Of a stretch of 64,000 nt of DNA, positions 19,373 to 30,209 are shown one piece after another. Below the pieces are notes generated by a model. It had not been told where the DNA came from. It did not search any database and saw nothing but the letters and a program-made list of their open reading frames with translations. The position numbers and the translations under genes were made by a program. Position 1 is the first letter of the stretch; each line of letters begins with the position of its first letter. The stretch is from Paulinella micropora (lineage: Eukaryota; Cercozoa; Imbricatea; Euglyphida; Paulinellidae): assembly GCA_019918135.1 (NCBI GenBank), contig WBZZ01000075.1, positions 1 to 64,000 on the forward strand, read 5' to 3'.

Positions 19373-21120
19373 TGTTGTTTAGCTAGTAGGGAGAAACAAG
19401 GTGATATTGCGAGGGGCTGACGTTGCGGCACTGGTCCAGACTTTCCCTTTTTTGTGGGTTTTAAAGATTGAAGAAAAAAAGGCTAGTCCCGTTTTTTCAG
19501 ATACAGCAAAGCAAAACAAAACCAAAAAAAACTACGTCTATCATCCATGAACAGCCTTCGAGGCTGAGCGACCTGAGTTCGGGCAGGTCGGCAGTTTATA
19601 TTCAAAGCTTTCGCCTCTCGTCGTGTCCGTGAATGACAAAAACATCGAAATTCCAAGGTCAGAAAAAAATGAAAAGAGGGAGGGGGGGCGCTAAGAATGT
19701 AAAAGAATTAATCAAACGAAATACTTGACAAAGTCTTAATCTTCGGCACTGAAAACTAGGAGAGGAAGGGGGCGGGGAGGCTCAATCTGTCTCTCCTCCC
19801 GTCGGTAAGAGGAAAAGGGGGGGGCGCCCGGCATGAACTCAACGGAATCATCTTAGTTTTGTTGCAATTCTGCCCCCTGTACTTTGAGCCCCCCCCGGAC
19901 TCAGGGGGGTGGAAAGGAGTAGAGGGAGAGAAGAAGAGGCAGAGGGAAGGGGCGCGCTACAAATTTACAAGAAAAATGTAATAAAAAGTTTTACTGACAA
20001 GATTTCAATCTTGGCACTGAGAATTAGGAGATAGAGAGAATTTAACGCTAAATTAAAGCTCGACAGCCTTACACTTGGGCACTGAAAACTAGAAGCGGAG
20101 CAATGCGCTCCGCACGAACCTGCGGCGGATGGTACTGCCCCCGTGGCCAATGTGCCAGGAGGACAAAGGCCTCACTACCCCGACGGCGTCCTGTCCGTGC
20201 CGTGGCTCGGCCACCGTGCGCAAGGTCAGAAAAATATGAAAAGAGGAGAAAATTTTTTTTGCCCGACAACAGAGGGAACAGACGGGGGCGGGGAAAAGGG
20301 GGAACGAGCGAGGAAGAGGAAGGGGGGGGGGGGGGGGCAAGAAGGGGACGGGGTGTGCTTCCCCTCGTCCTCCCTCTCGTCCCTCTGTTTCTTTTGTCCC
20401 CTGCTATCCCCCCCTCCTCTCGTCCCTTGTTTGCGCGTGCAAACGCGTTCTAAAAAAAAATTCTTTTCCACTTTTCATATTCCCGTAGATATTTCCGCAG
20501 ATCTTGCAGAGGGAGGGGGGGGGGGCGCCTAGCGTGGGGCGAAGGGATTAGTGGAGGCGTTGCATGTATTTATTTTGTTTGCAGCTTCTGCGCCATTCAC
20601 CCTTCCCCCTTCCCTCCCCTGCTCCTTGAGCCCCCTGGGCTCAGGGGGGAAAGGGGAGGTTCCTTCCGCAAAAACGTCTTTTTTCTGTCTCAGAGAGTGC
20701 GCCGCCTCATTGGAGAAGTCACTCGTTGTATGACTTAAACGGAGTTTGTGGTCGAGACACCGCCCGGGGGGGGGGGGGGCGCCCCCTCCCTTTTTTTCCT
20801 CTTCCCTCTCCTTGAGCCCCCTGAGCCCGGGGGGCTCAAAGAACAGGGGAAGGGCAAAGGGAGAGGGGAAGAGCGCGGAAGCTAAAAGAAAAATGCATGA
20901 AACGCCTCAACTAAGCCCCCCAATGCCGATCACCCCCCCCCCTCCCCCCTTTCCCATTTTTGTCGAGCTTTGGTAAAAAGAATCTTGCAATTTCTTGGTG
21001 CCCCTGCCCTCCCTCTCCCTCTGCTTGCTCTCCTTTAAATTTGTTTTGTGCCTCCCGTCCCCTGAGCCCAGGGGGCTCAAGGAGCAGGGAAAGCTTTTTA
21101 ATTTGAGTCTAACCTGTAGA
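19373..21120. repeat. Repeat-rich region without supported genes
   Basis: Contains a shredded piece of the 6106 gene (about 19585-19660), several 3'-end-like repeats in reverse orientation (19725-19760, 19985-20095), GC runs (20316-20337, 20510-20525, 20765-20780) and TTTGCGCGTGCAAACGCG (20428-20445). A forward composite module follows (about 20690-20960: AGAGTGCGCCGCCTCATTGG then GAGCCCCCTGAGCCCGGGGG). Confidence 0.6.
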
Positions 21121-21123
21121 CTT

Positions 21124-23220
21124 GAGCCCGTGCACGTACCAGCAAGCCCCCTTGTAGACTTTCGAGTAAGTTTCCCAAACCTTTGCGCGTAAATAAATTA
21201 TTATTATTCAGTGCCAAGTGTAATACTTTGTCGAGCTTTTAATTCAGCGTAAATTCTCTCTTTTTTGTACTCTGCCGCGGGGCGCGATATGGTCAAATTT
21301 TGGACGTGATACGGCTGAAAAAGGCAGTACGTCTGAGACTTCCCGGGGAAACAGCCGTAAGCGTCGATTTGGCGCCAAAATCTACTTGCGCAAAAAGAAA
21401 ATCCCACACAGACGCCCCAACGCCGCCGTGAAGAAGACGTCCTCCCCCTCCCTCTCACCCTCGTCGCCCCTCTCACCTTCGTCGCCCCTCTCACCTTTGT
21501 CGCCCCTCTCACCTTCGTCGCCCCTCTCACCTTTGCTCTGCACCTCCCTGCCTCTAGGGAAGGTGAGAGGGCCGAAAAACATTTTTGTGTGAGTAAAAGA
21601 CGTACCGTTTCTCCCCCACGGGAAAGCGTCCGATTTCTCTGCTAGCCGCCGGAACGACCGGTTCATTTGGCGCCAAATTGTACCGTCCGGAGGTAGGGTG
21701 CGTGATACGGCTGAAAAAGGCAGTACGTCTTAGCTTTCCCGGGGAAACAGCCGTAAGCGCCAAATTGGCGCCAAAATCTACTTGCGCAAAAACAAAATCC
21801 CACACAAACGCCCCAACGCCGCCGTGAAGAAGACGTCCTCCCCCTCCCTCTCACTCTCATCGCCCCTCTCACTCTCATCGCCCCTCTCACTTTCGTCGCC
21901 CCTCTCACTTTCATCGCCCCTCTCACCTTCGTCGCCCCTCTCACCTTTATCGCCCCGCTCCCCTTTGCTCTGCACCTCCCTGCCTCTAGGGAAGGTGAGA
22001 GGGCCGAAAAACATTTTCGTGTGAGTAAAAGGCGTACCGTTTCTCCCTCACGGGAAAGCGTCCGATTTCTCTGCTAGAAGGAGGAAAGAACGGGTCATTT
22101 GGCGCCAAATTGTGCCGTCCGGAGGTAGGGTGCGTGATACGGTTGAAAAAGGCAGTACGTCTGAGCCTTCCCGGGGAAACAGCCGTAAGCGCCAAATTGG
22201 CGCCAAAATCTACTTGCGCAACAAAAAATCCCACACAGACGCTCGGCTGGGCCGCCGTGAGGAAGACGTCCTCCCCCTTCCCTCTCACTCTCGTCGCCCC
22301 TCTCACTCTCGTCTCCCCTCTCACCCTCGTCGCCCCTTTCACCTTTGTCCTCTGCTTATTCTTCTTTCCCCTCCCCTCGTCCCTTGTTTGCGCGTGCAAA
22401 CGCGTCCCAAAAAAAATTATTGCTTTCCACTTTTCATATTCCCGCAGATATTTCCGCATATCCCTTGCAAAGGGGAGAGGCAGGGAAGGAGGAGCAGGGG
22501 CGCGCTAAAAATTTACAAAAATTTAATAAAAAGTTTTACTGACAAGATTTCAATCTTAGCACTGAGACCCCAAAAGAGGGAGAGGGAAAGGGCAGAGGCC
22601 GCGCCAGGAAAACGTAATTTACGCTGAATTAAAGCTCGACGGTCTTACGCTCTGGCACTGAAAACTAGGAGCAGAGCACCGTGCTCCAGCACGACCTGCG
22701 GCGAATGAATGGATGGGCGGTGGTCAATGTGCCAGAGGGATAAGAGCCCCTTCACTTACCCCGACGGCTTCCTGTCCGTGCCATAGCGCAGCCACCGTGC
22801 GCAAGGTCCGCGGGAATATGAAAGGAGGGAGGGGGTTAGTGGAGGCGTTGCAGGTATTTATTTCTTTTGCAGCTTCTGCGCCCTTCTCCCCCCCTCCCCT
22901 CCCCCTGCTCCTTGAGCCCCCTGGGCCCAGGGGGATAGGAGAGAGTAGAGGGGAAAGAAGAAGAGGCAGGGGAAGGGGGGGGGGGGGGAGAGCACGAATT
23001 GTCTAGTCCCTCGTCTGAGGATCGGGAGCTAGAGGGAAAGAGGAGGGTAGGGACGTGCTTCGCCGGTGTACAAGAAAACACCACGCGAGAAAAAAATTTA
23101 ATCTTAGCACTGAGAACGTGTACAGGGAGGGGCGGGGTGTGCTCCCCCTTGTCCCCTGCTTATCCCCCCCCCCCTCGCCCTTTGTTTGCGCGTGCAAACG
23201 CGTTCTAAAAAAAAATCTTT
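21124..23220. repeat. Segmental duplication, copy 1
   Basis: Direct copy of about 25043-27140. It starts with GTGCACGTACCAGCAAGCCC and runs through 400-430-bp blocks starting at 21306, 21702 and 22134. Each block has a hairpin half-arm (GTGATACGGCTGAAAAAGGC), a TTTGGCGCCAAA palindrome and an 18-bp minisatellite (21439-21537, 21847-21965, 22269-22345). It then passes into TTTGCGCGTGCAAACGCG and 3'-end-like repeats. Confidence 0.75.
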
Positions 23221-23750
23221 TCCATTTCCGCAGATCTTGCAGAGGGAGGGGGGGGGACGCCTAGCATGGGGCGAGGGGATTAGTAGAGGCGTTGCGTGTA
23301 TTTATTTTGTTTGCAGCTTCTGCGCCATTCACCCTTCCCTCTTCCCCTCTTTTGCTCCTTGAGCCCCCTGGGCTCAGGGGAGGGGAGAGGGGAGGGGGCG
23401 CTAAGAATGTACGAATTTTTTTTTATTAAAGCTCGACAAGGCATTATCGCTAAAGCACGAGTACGACAGACAGACAGCGCGCTTTCTTTCCTTCCGCAAG
23501 AACGTCTTTTTTCTGTCTCAGAGAGTGCGCCGCCTCATTGGAGAAGTCACTCGTCGTATGACTTAAACGGAGTTTGTGGTCGAGATACGACCCCGGGGAG
23601 GGGGCGCCCCCCCCCCTTTTTTTTCCCCTTCCCTCTCCTTGAGCCCCCTGAGCCCGGGGGCTCAAAGAACAGGGGAAGGGCAAAAGGGGAGGGGAAGAGC
23701 GCAGAAACTCCTTCTCCGACAGAAAGAGAGAAAGCAGGTGGGTCGAAGCG
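23221..23750. repeat. Composite repeat modules
   Basis: A reverse module (23260-23400) and a forward module (23500-23700) with AGAGTGCGCCGCCTCATTGG and GAGCCCCCTGAGCCCGGGGG; G run 23749-23768. No gene. Confidence 0.6.
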
Positions 23751-23852
23751 GGGGGGGGGGGGGGGGGGAGTCAACGGACAACTGTGTTGTACGCCAGCCG
23801 GAATGCTTGCTAGTCGCCGCAGCCCCAAACGCCGGCGCCTAGCAGAGCGCAA

Positions 23853-24854
23853 GTGCGTAGCCTCCATTCCGCCACGCTCGCTAGGCAGCGTGAACACCGC
23901 GTTCACGCTGCCGGACTGTCTTTGGCCTTGGTTAGAGCATGCTTGGGAGAAGACCAGCTGCTTAGTTTAGTATTGACCTGCAAACTATTCTCAGCCTTGT
24001 GCAAACGATCGTCTTTCTGGACGGGCTTTAAGCCACCAGAGTTTAGTCTCTACAGACGTACTGACCAAAGGTTATTTACCTTTTTTCGTAGTCTGTGCTT
24101 GGAAACACAAACGAAAATATCCGTTACTTGTGGCTTTGGTGACAACGAGGGCAGCACAACTCTGCTGCACCACCTTCACGTACACGACCTAAATTACTAC
24201 GGTGACATGTCAGGAAAGTCTCGGCCAGGCCTAGTTTCGCTGTTGTCTGCAATAGCATCTGTTCACAAGCTTACCATCAAGTGCACGTCGAGCAACGATG
24301 ACATTGCCAGTGCGCTACGCCAATTGCGAAACCCTGGTACGGTTTCCGATCTAACGCTGGAGTTAGCCCAGCAGTTGACGAGCGACACGTTGGCCGCGGT
24401 TGCGCAGCTCCGGTCACTCACGCGCCTTAGCTTGCACCCTTGCCTGCGAGTGACCGCAGCGCCAACGGGTCTCAACCACCTGGGCGCGCTCGAACGGCTC
24501 CAAAGGCTCGACATAACAGCATGCACTCTAACCCACGACGACAACCTGCGCTTTTTGCCAAACCTTACAAATCTCTGCGTTTTGACGCTGGTCTTCCACG
24601 ACCACGTGGCAGTTGCGAATTTACGACACATAGCGTTGTGTCGCCAGCTCCGGCAGCTTGTGATGCTAGGCTTTTCAGTACTAACCTACGACGAGCTACT
24701 GCAAATCTGTGAATCTAGCTCTCTGCGCTCACTATACATAGGAGAACGTTCAGCTATTGCAGAAGAAACTGTGGAGCAAATTAGACTGCGCCGGCCCCGT
24801 GTCAACATTTGTGTAACAGACTATTTTCCACCAGACGAAGTTCTAGAATTCTAA
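23853..24854 (+). CDS. F-box/LRR-like protein copy (about 333 aa), 5' end damaged
   Basis: The frame opens without an ATG. LGEDQLLSLVLTCKLFSALC is the F-box-like part. LRRs follow, including LRSLTRLSLHPCLRVTAAPT, LERLQRLDITACTLTHDDNL and LRSLYIGERSAIAEETVEQI. It is a clear paralog of the locus at 44299-45322, sharing FWxGFxPPxF and YDELxQIC. The F-box start seen in the paralog is not preserved in the same frame here, so this copy looks damaged at its N-terminus. It sits between the two arms of the segmental duplication. Confidence 0.6.
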   Translation: MRSLHSATLARQREHRVHAAGLSLALVRACLGEDQLLSLVLTCKLFSALCKRSSFWTGFKPPEFSLYRRTDQRLFTFFRSLCLETQTKISVTCGFGDNEGSTTLLHHLHVHDLNYYGDMSGKSRPGLVSLLSAIASVHKLTIKCTSSNDDIASALRQLRNPGTVSDLTLELAQQLTSDTLAAVAQLRSLTRLSLHPCLRVTAAPTGLNHLGALERLQRLDITACTLTHDDNLRFLPNLTNLCVLTLVFHDHVAVANLRHIALCRQLRQLVMLGFSVLTYDELLQICESSSLRSLYIGERSAIAEETVEQIRLRRPRVNICVTDYFPPDEVLEF

Positions 24855-24894
24855 CAATTAGAAAAGAAAAATACTTGTCACACTTTCTTGGCGC

Positions 24895-25035
24895 CTCCTG
24901 CTCTCTTCCCTCGAATTGTGCGGGGCTCCTGTACGGGTCGCCGTGCCTGCCGTGGCCTGACTGCGACGGCGACCACGTTTTCTGGCTAGAACGCAATCTC
25001 CCGCTAGTGCCCGAGGAGTTATCGACCATGTGTTG
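24895..25035 (+). pseudogene. Fragment of the FG-GAP gene
   Basis: About 100 bp (GTACGGGTCGCCGTGCCTGC through CCCGAGGAGTTATCG) nearly identical to 42037-42131 near the 3' end of the FG-GAP gene. Only this piece is present and it joins directly to the start of segmental copy 2. Confidence 0.7.
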
Positions 25036-25042
25036 GAAGACC

Positions 25043-27140
25043 TGTGCACGTACCAGCAAGCCCCCTTATAGACTTTCGAGTAAGTTTCCCAAACCTTTGC
25101 GCGTAAATAAATTATTATTATTCAGTGCCAAGTGTAATACTTTGTCGAGCTTTTAATTCAGCGTAAATTCTCTTTTTTTTGTACTCTCCCGCGGGGCGCG
25201 ATATGGTCAAATTTTGGACGTGATAGTATTACGGCTGAAAGAGGCAGTTCCGTCTGTCATTTGGCGCCAAATTGTGCCGTCCGGAGGTAGGGTGCGTGAT
25301 ACGGTTGAAAAAGCCAGTACGTCTTAGCATTCCCGGGGAAACAGCCGTAAGCGCCAATTTGGCGCCAAAATCTACTTGCGCAAAAGAAAATCACACACAG
25401 ACACACCCAACGCCACCGTGAGGAAGACGTCCTCCCCCTCCCTCTCACTCTCGTCGCCCCTCTCACTTTCGTCGCCCCTCTCACTCTCGTCGCCCCCTTC
25501 ACTCTCGTCGCCCCTCTCACTTTCGTCGCCCCTCTCACCTTCGTCGCCCCTCTCAACTTTGTCGCCCCGCTCCCCTTTGCTCTGCACCTCCCTGCCTCTA
25601 GGGAAGGTGAGAGGGCCGAGAAACATTTTCGTGCGAGTAAAAGGCGTACCGTTTCTCCCCGCGGGAAAACGTCCGATTTCTCTGCTAGCCTCCGGAACGG
25701 CCGGTTCATTTGGCGCCAAATTGTGCCGTCCGTAGGTAGGGTGCGTGATACGGTTGAAAAAGCCAGTACATCTTAGCATTCCCGGGGAAACAGCCATAAG
25801 CGCCAATTTGGCGCCAAAATCTACTTGCGCAAAAAAAAAATCACACACAGACACACCCAAGGCCGCCGTGAGGAAGACGTCCTCCCCCTCCCTCTCACCC
25901 CCTCTCACTTTCGTCGCCCCTCTCACCTTCGTCGCCCCTCTCACCTTCGTCGCCCTTTCACCTTTGTCCTCTGCTTATTCCTCCCCCCCCTCCCCTCGTC
26001 CCTTGTTTGCGCGTGCAAACGCGTCCCAAAAAAAATTGTTGCTTTCCACTTTTCATATTTATCCTATTTCCGCATATCCTTGCAGAGGGGAGAGGCAGGG
26101 AAGGAGGAGCAGGGGCGCGCCAAGAAAATGCAATTTACGCTGAATTAAAGCTCGACGGTGTCCTGTCCGTGCCATAGCTCGGCCACCGTGCGCAAGACCT
26201 GCGGAAATATGAAAAGAGGAAAAGAAAAAAAATTTTGCCTGACAAAAAAAACAGACGAGGGGAAGAAGGGGGGAGGGAGTAGAGGGGAGAGAAGAAGAGG
26301 CAGAGGGAAGGGAGGGGGAGAGTACGAATTGTCTAGTCCCCCGTCTGAGCAGAGAGCGAGAGCAAGAGAGGGAGGGCAGGGGCGCGCTAAAAATTTACAA
26401 AAATTTAATAAAAGTTTTACTGACAAGATTTCAATCTTGGCACTGAGAATAGGGAGAGGGAGAAAGAAAGGGCAGAGGCCGCGCCAGGAAAAAGTAATTT
26501 ACGCTGAATTAAAGCTCGACGGTCTTACGCTCTGGCACTGAAAACTAGGAGCAGAGCACCGTGCTCCAGCACGACCTGCGGCGAATGGATGGGCGGTGGT
26601 CAATGTGCCAGGGGGACAAGAGCCCCTTCACTTACCCCGACGGCTTCCTGTCCGTGCCATAGCGCAGCCATCGTGCGCAAGGTCAGAAAAATATGAAATG
26701 AGGGAGGGGGTTAGTGGAGGCGTTGCATGTATTTATTTCTTTTGCAGCTTCTGCGCCCTCCCTTCCCTCCCTCCCCCCGCTCCTTGAGCCCCCCTGGGCC
26801 CAGGGGGATAGGAGAGAGTAGAGGGGAAAGAAGAAGAGGCAGGGGAAGGGGGGGGGAGAGCACGAATTTTCTAGTCCCCCGTCTGAGGATCGGGAGCTAG
26901 AGGGAAAGAGGAGGGTAGGGGCGCGCTTCGCCGGTGTACAAGAAAATATCATGCGAGAAAAAAATTTTAATCTTGGCACTGAGAACGTGTACAGGGGGGA
27001 GGGCGGGGTGTGCTCCAGTGCCCCCTTTCGTCCCTCTGTTCCCCCTTGTCTCCTGCTACCCCCTCCCTCTCCTCCCTTGTTTGCGCGTGCAAACGCGTTC
27101 CAAAAAAAAGCTTTCTTTTCCACTTTTCATATTTTACATA
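25043..27140. repeat. Segmental duplication, copy 2
   Basis: Copy of 21124-23220 with the same order: GTGCACGTACCAGCAAGCCC, hairpin half-arms (25297, 25746), TTTGGCGCCAAA palindromes (25260, 25358, 25709, 25807), 18-bp minisatellites (25431-25570, 25888-25970), TTTGCGCGTGCAAACGCG, 3'-end-like repeats. Block number differs from copy 1. Confidence 0.75.
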
Positions 27141-27885
27141 TTTCCGCAGATCTTGCGCACCGTGCCCTGGCACGACCCTGGGGCGGATGGTACTGCCCCC
27201 GTGGTCAATGTGCCAGGAGGACAAGAGCCCTCACTACCACGACGGCGTCCTGTCCGTGCCATGGCTCGGCCACCGTGCGCAAGGCCAGAAAAATATGAAA
27301 AAAGGAAAAAGAATTTGGCCCGACAACAAAGGGAACAGACGGGGGGGAAGGAGGAAGCACGAATTGTCTTGGTCCACTGTCTGAGAATCGGGAGCGGGAG
27401 CGGGAGAGGGAAGGCAGGGGCGCGCTAAGAAATGTACAAAAAATTAAAAAAATCCATGACAAAGTTGTAATCTTGGCACCGAAAACTAAGAGAAGAAGGG
27501 GCCGGGGGGGGGATTAGTGGAGGCGTTGCATGTATTTATTTTGTTTGTAGCTTCTGCGCCCCTTCCCCTCCCCTGCTTTTTGAGCCCCCTGGGCTCAGAG
27601 GGTGGGCAGAAAGGATTTCTGGATACGGGGGGGGGGGGGGCGCCAAGAAAGTGCAAGAAAAGTCTTTTTTAATTAAAACTCGACAAAGCATCACACTTGA
27701 CACTTGCAACGGCACCCTCAGGCTGCCGCAGCATCCGGCCCACTACCCCGACGGCGTCCTGTCCGTGCCATAGCTCGACCACCGTGTGCAAGGTCAGAAA
27801 AATATGAAAAGAGGTGGGGGAGGGGCGCGCTAAAAATGTAAAAGGAATTAATAAAAAGAAATCCTTGACAAAGTTTTAATCTTCG
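27141..27885. repeat. Repeat modules, no gene
   Basis: More copies of the GTGCCATGGCTCGGCCACCG segment, reverse 3'-end-like repeats (27435-27485) and a reverse composite module (27510-27600); G run 27628-27639. Confidence 0.5.
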
Positions 27886-28044
27886 GTGCGGGCCGAGGGC
27901 AGCCTAAGTAGTTACGAGGTAGAAGCTCTGCGTTCCAAAGTCATGCGACAGCAGCACTGTCCGGAAAGTGGCAAAGAGCTGGCACAGAAAAGTGTCGGTC
28001 AAGCCTTTGACTTCTTGCGGCCTGGGGTTCTGGTGGCCGCGTAG
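27886..28044 (+). pseudogene. Gene relic
   Basis: A 52-codon stretch with gene-like codon use: RAEGSLSSYEVEALRSKVMR then KELAQKSVGQAFDFLRPGVL and a stop. It has no start codon upstream and follows repeats directly, so it looks like the 3' end of a lost gene. Family unknown. Confidence 0.35.
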
Positions 28045-28305
28045 CAATACCGAAACTTTCCGAAATGCAATCCAAGCTGCTATCTACGCCTGCGACCACC
28101 AAGATTTAAAACCGGCGTTTGAAACTACATTTTTTTTGTACATTTATAGCGCGCCCCTACCCTAGTGATATAGCTGAAAAAAAGCAGTTCTACCAAAAAA
28201 CCTGGAAGCACGCGCAAATGACAAGTCCTGCGCACTCCCTCCCCCCTTGCCCTTCCCTTTCGAGGGTGATGGCCCTCCACACCCCCCACCCCCCCCTTTT
28301 CTGTA

Positions 28306-28581
28306 TTGGCAGAACGAAACAAAGAATCCGGGCTTTTGTGGAACCTGTGCGTCGAAGCCCGCGGCCCACTCAATCCCCCTACCTGCCTGCTATATGACTT
28401 GAGCATAAGAGCCGGCACAGAAAGCATGCTAAATCAAGCGTGTCATTTCCTGTCCCGAGTGACGTTCCGCAATCTCGAGACCCTGCGCCTCGCGTATACA
28501 GGAATGACGTCGGCCGACCTCGAGTCGCGCCTGCCCACGCTGAACCTGCAGCTGTCAAAATCGATGTTGTATGGTATGTGA
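28306..28581 (+). pseudogene. LRR-like gene fragment
   Basis: Frame without an ATG at its start. FRNLETLRLAYTGMTSADLE is one leucine-rich repeat, preceded by LLYDLSIRAGTESMLNQACH. It probably remains from an F-box/LRR gene of the local family. A hairpin half-arm lies just upstream (about 28168-28190). Confidence 0.35.
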
Positions 28582-28700
28582 GCATCTAGTACCCCAGGGG
28601 CCGCCGCGCAAGCAACTGCTTCTTGGCCTACGCCCGCAGCAAAGGAAAGGGGGGAAGAGGGCGGGGCTGCACGGTTGTGTCTTTCCCCTCCCCGGGGGGA

Positions 28701-28707
28701 TATAAAA
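28701..28707 (+). promoter_or_regulatory. TATA box candidate
   Basis: TATAAAA in a GC-rich surround (GGGGGATATAAAATGG), 53 bp upstream of the Sel1-repeat ATG. The best TATA-like match I found ahead of an intact gene. Confidence 0.45.
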
Positions 28708-28759
28708 TGGTGAAGAAGCGGGGGCCAATAGTAAGATAACCAAACAAAAAAAGGAGTGT

Positions 28760-29245
28760 ATGCAAAATCCACGTAAAACAGTTTCAAAACGGCACGCCAA
28801 AGAGATTGCTCGAAAGAGGCGGGCGGCTGAGCAAGGCAACGCCCGGGCCCAGTGCTACGTGGGGCATTGCTACCTTGACGGAACTGGTGTGGACCAAGAC
28901 TTGGCCATGGCAGTGCAGTGGTACACTCGGGCAGCTACGCAGAGCTACGCGCCCGCGCAGTACATGCTCGCTGCCTGTTACAAAAGGGGCCGTGGCGTGG
29001 GTGCAGACACTGCCAAGGCCCTGGAGTGGTTCGAGCGGGCGGCCGCACAGAATCACATGGGCGCCCTGCGGATGCTGGGCATTTTGTATTATTTTGGTCG
29101 CGTCGTGCCCAAAGACCGCGCCGCGGCCAGAGAGTGGTTCACACGAGCAGCCGCTCTGGGCGACGCCCGGGCCCTGCCGTGGCTCGCCAGGAAGGGCATG
29201 GCCCAGAATCCCGACGCGCAGCCTGACATGTCTCAGAATTTGTAA
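28760..29245 (+). CDS. Sel1-like repeat protein (161 aa)
   Basis: ATG at 28760. Basic N-terminus, then three or four Sel1 (TPR-like) repeats of 36 residues: AQCYVGHCYLDGTGVDQDLA, AQYMLAACYKRGRGVGADTA and ALRMLGILYYFGRVVPKDRA, each followed by A-x2-W-[YF]-x-R-A-A. Sel1 proteins are alpha-helical scaffolds for protein-protein contacts and are common among giant-virus accessory genes and amoebal bacteria. Complete, with a TATA box upstream and a strong hairpin just after the stop. Confidence 0.85.
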   Translation: MQNPRKTVSKRHAKEIARKRRAAEQGNARAQCYVGHCYLDGTGVDQDLAMAVQWYTRAATQSYAPAQYMLAACYKRGRGVGADTAKALEWFERAAAQNHMGALRMLGILYYFGRVVPKDRAAAREWFTRAAALGDARALPWLARKGMAQNPDAQPDMSQNL

Positions 29246-29249
29246 ACCA

Positions 29250-29347
29250 AAACTTCCCAGAGACCGGCAGGCAGCTGGGAGGAAGAAAGGACAGCGCGCG
29301 GCACATCCCTCTCCCTTCTCTAGCTGCCTGCCGGTCTCTGGAGAAGT
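29250..29347 (+). terminator. Hairpin after the Sel1 gene
   Basis: Inverted repeat CCAGAGACCGGCAGGCAGCT (29257-29276) and its complement (29322-29341), extending a few bases further with one bulge; loop about 45 bp. Its place directly after the stop fits a 3'-end-forming hairpin, as known for pandoravirus and mimivirus transcripts. Function inferred. Confidence 0.55.
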
Positions 29348-29407
29348 TCGCCTCTCTAAGATTACAATCCAATCCTCCCCTCTCCTAGTGCCAACATTAA
29401 AATTTTG

Positions 29408-30028
29408 TCAGGGATATTGTTTTAATTTCTTGTACACCGGCGAAGCGCGCCCCTGCCCCCTGCCCACAAAAAAATCATCCCGCGCCGGGTCGCGCACACC
29501 ACTCGCCTTGGGCGCCCCCGGGGCCTTAAGGAAGGCGGTGGTAACCTCGAGTTCGGGCAAGAGATCTATGCTCAGGTCCGACAGGCCGAGGGGCTCAGCG
29601 GCCGACTCCACTGAGATTGGTTCCACCCCCATTGCTTGTAAATTAGCAAGGAGGCTTGTGAGGCGCATTTCGCTCACCTGTAAGGTAAACATAATATCTC
29701 TTGCGGAGACTTCGTGGGAGTATGCCAAGTAGCTGTCGAGCTCCGTCGCAAAGGTGACTCCGACGGAGTTGCGAGGGGGTGTAGAAGAAAAGAGAGAACC
29801 GGCTCTCGCTCCAGCGGCGTCGGACTGACTTGGGGGCTCGACTGGAGGCCGAGCCCCAATCAATATGGCGCTGGCCGTCCCCGCGGCGGGCGGTCCTTGT
29901 ATTGGGTCCGAGGGCGACGTGCTAAGCCTGCGCTCGTGGCGAGCCGCGCCTGCTGTCTCTTCGGTGGCAGCAGGCGAGGTTTTTATCTGTGAGCGCCATC
30001 CGGCATTGCTATCGATATTGCCGTTCAT
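29408..30028 (-). CDS. Unknown 206-aa protein
   Basis: ATG at 30028 after an A-rich leader. The N-terminal half is Ala/Pro/Ser-rich and probably disordered. The C-terminal half has helical segments (VSEMRLTSLLANLQAMGVEP, LSIDLLPELEVTTAFLKAPG). The last residues are encoded in the 3'-end-like repeat (TTGTACACCGGCGAAGCGCG), so the repeat supplies its stop. No family recognised. Confidence 0.5.
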   Translation of the reverse strand: MNGNIDSNAGWRSQIKTSPAATEETAGAARHERRLSTSPSDPIQGPPAAGTASAILIGARPPVEPPSQSDAAGARAGSLFSSTPPRNSVGVTFATELDSYLAYSHEVSARDIMFTLQVSEMRLTSLLANLQAMGVEPISVESAAEPLGLSDLSIDLLPELEVTTAFLKAPGAPKASGVRDPARDDFFVGRGQGRASPVYKKLKQYP

Positions 30029-30070
30029 TTATTTTCTGTTTTGCTCTTAAGTAAGCGAGGAGAAGAAAGT

Positions 30071-30112
<42 letters not shown>

Positions 30113-30209
30113 CCAGAAGCTTATAAGATAGGGGGCGGGGTGAGTGTGTGGGGGGGAGGCGCCTCCCTCAACCCCCTCCCCCTACCCCCTCCTTTTTTAG
30201 AGCGCCTTC
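30029..30209. repeat. GA microsatellite and GC run
   Basis: (AG)n at 30075-30110, then a G-rich/C-rich pair. No gene. Confidence 0.75.

Noticed and set aside
18772-19386. 204-aa plus-strand ORF
   Set aside because: Arg/Pro-rich shadow of the secreted protein gene on the other strand, which has a signal peptide and an EGF motif.
21663-22014. Collagen-like ORFs (repeated GERGDE) on the minus strand, also at 25257-25944
   Set aside because: They are translations of the 18-bp minisatellite in the duplicated blocks; the frames differ between copies and have no sensible start.
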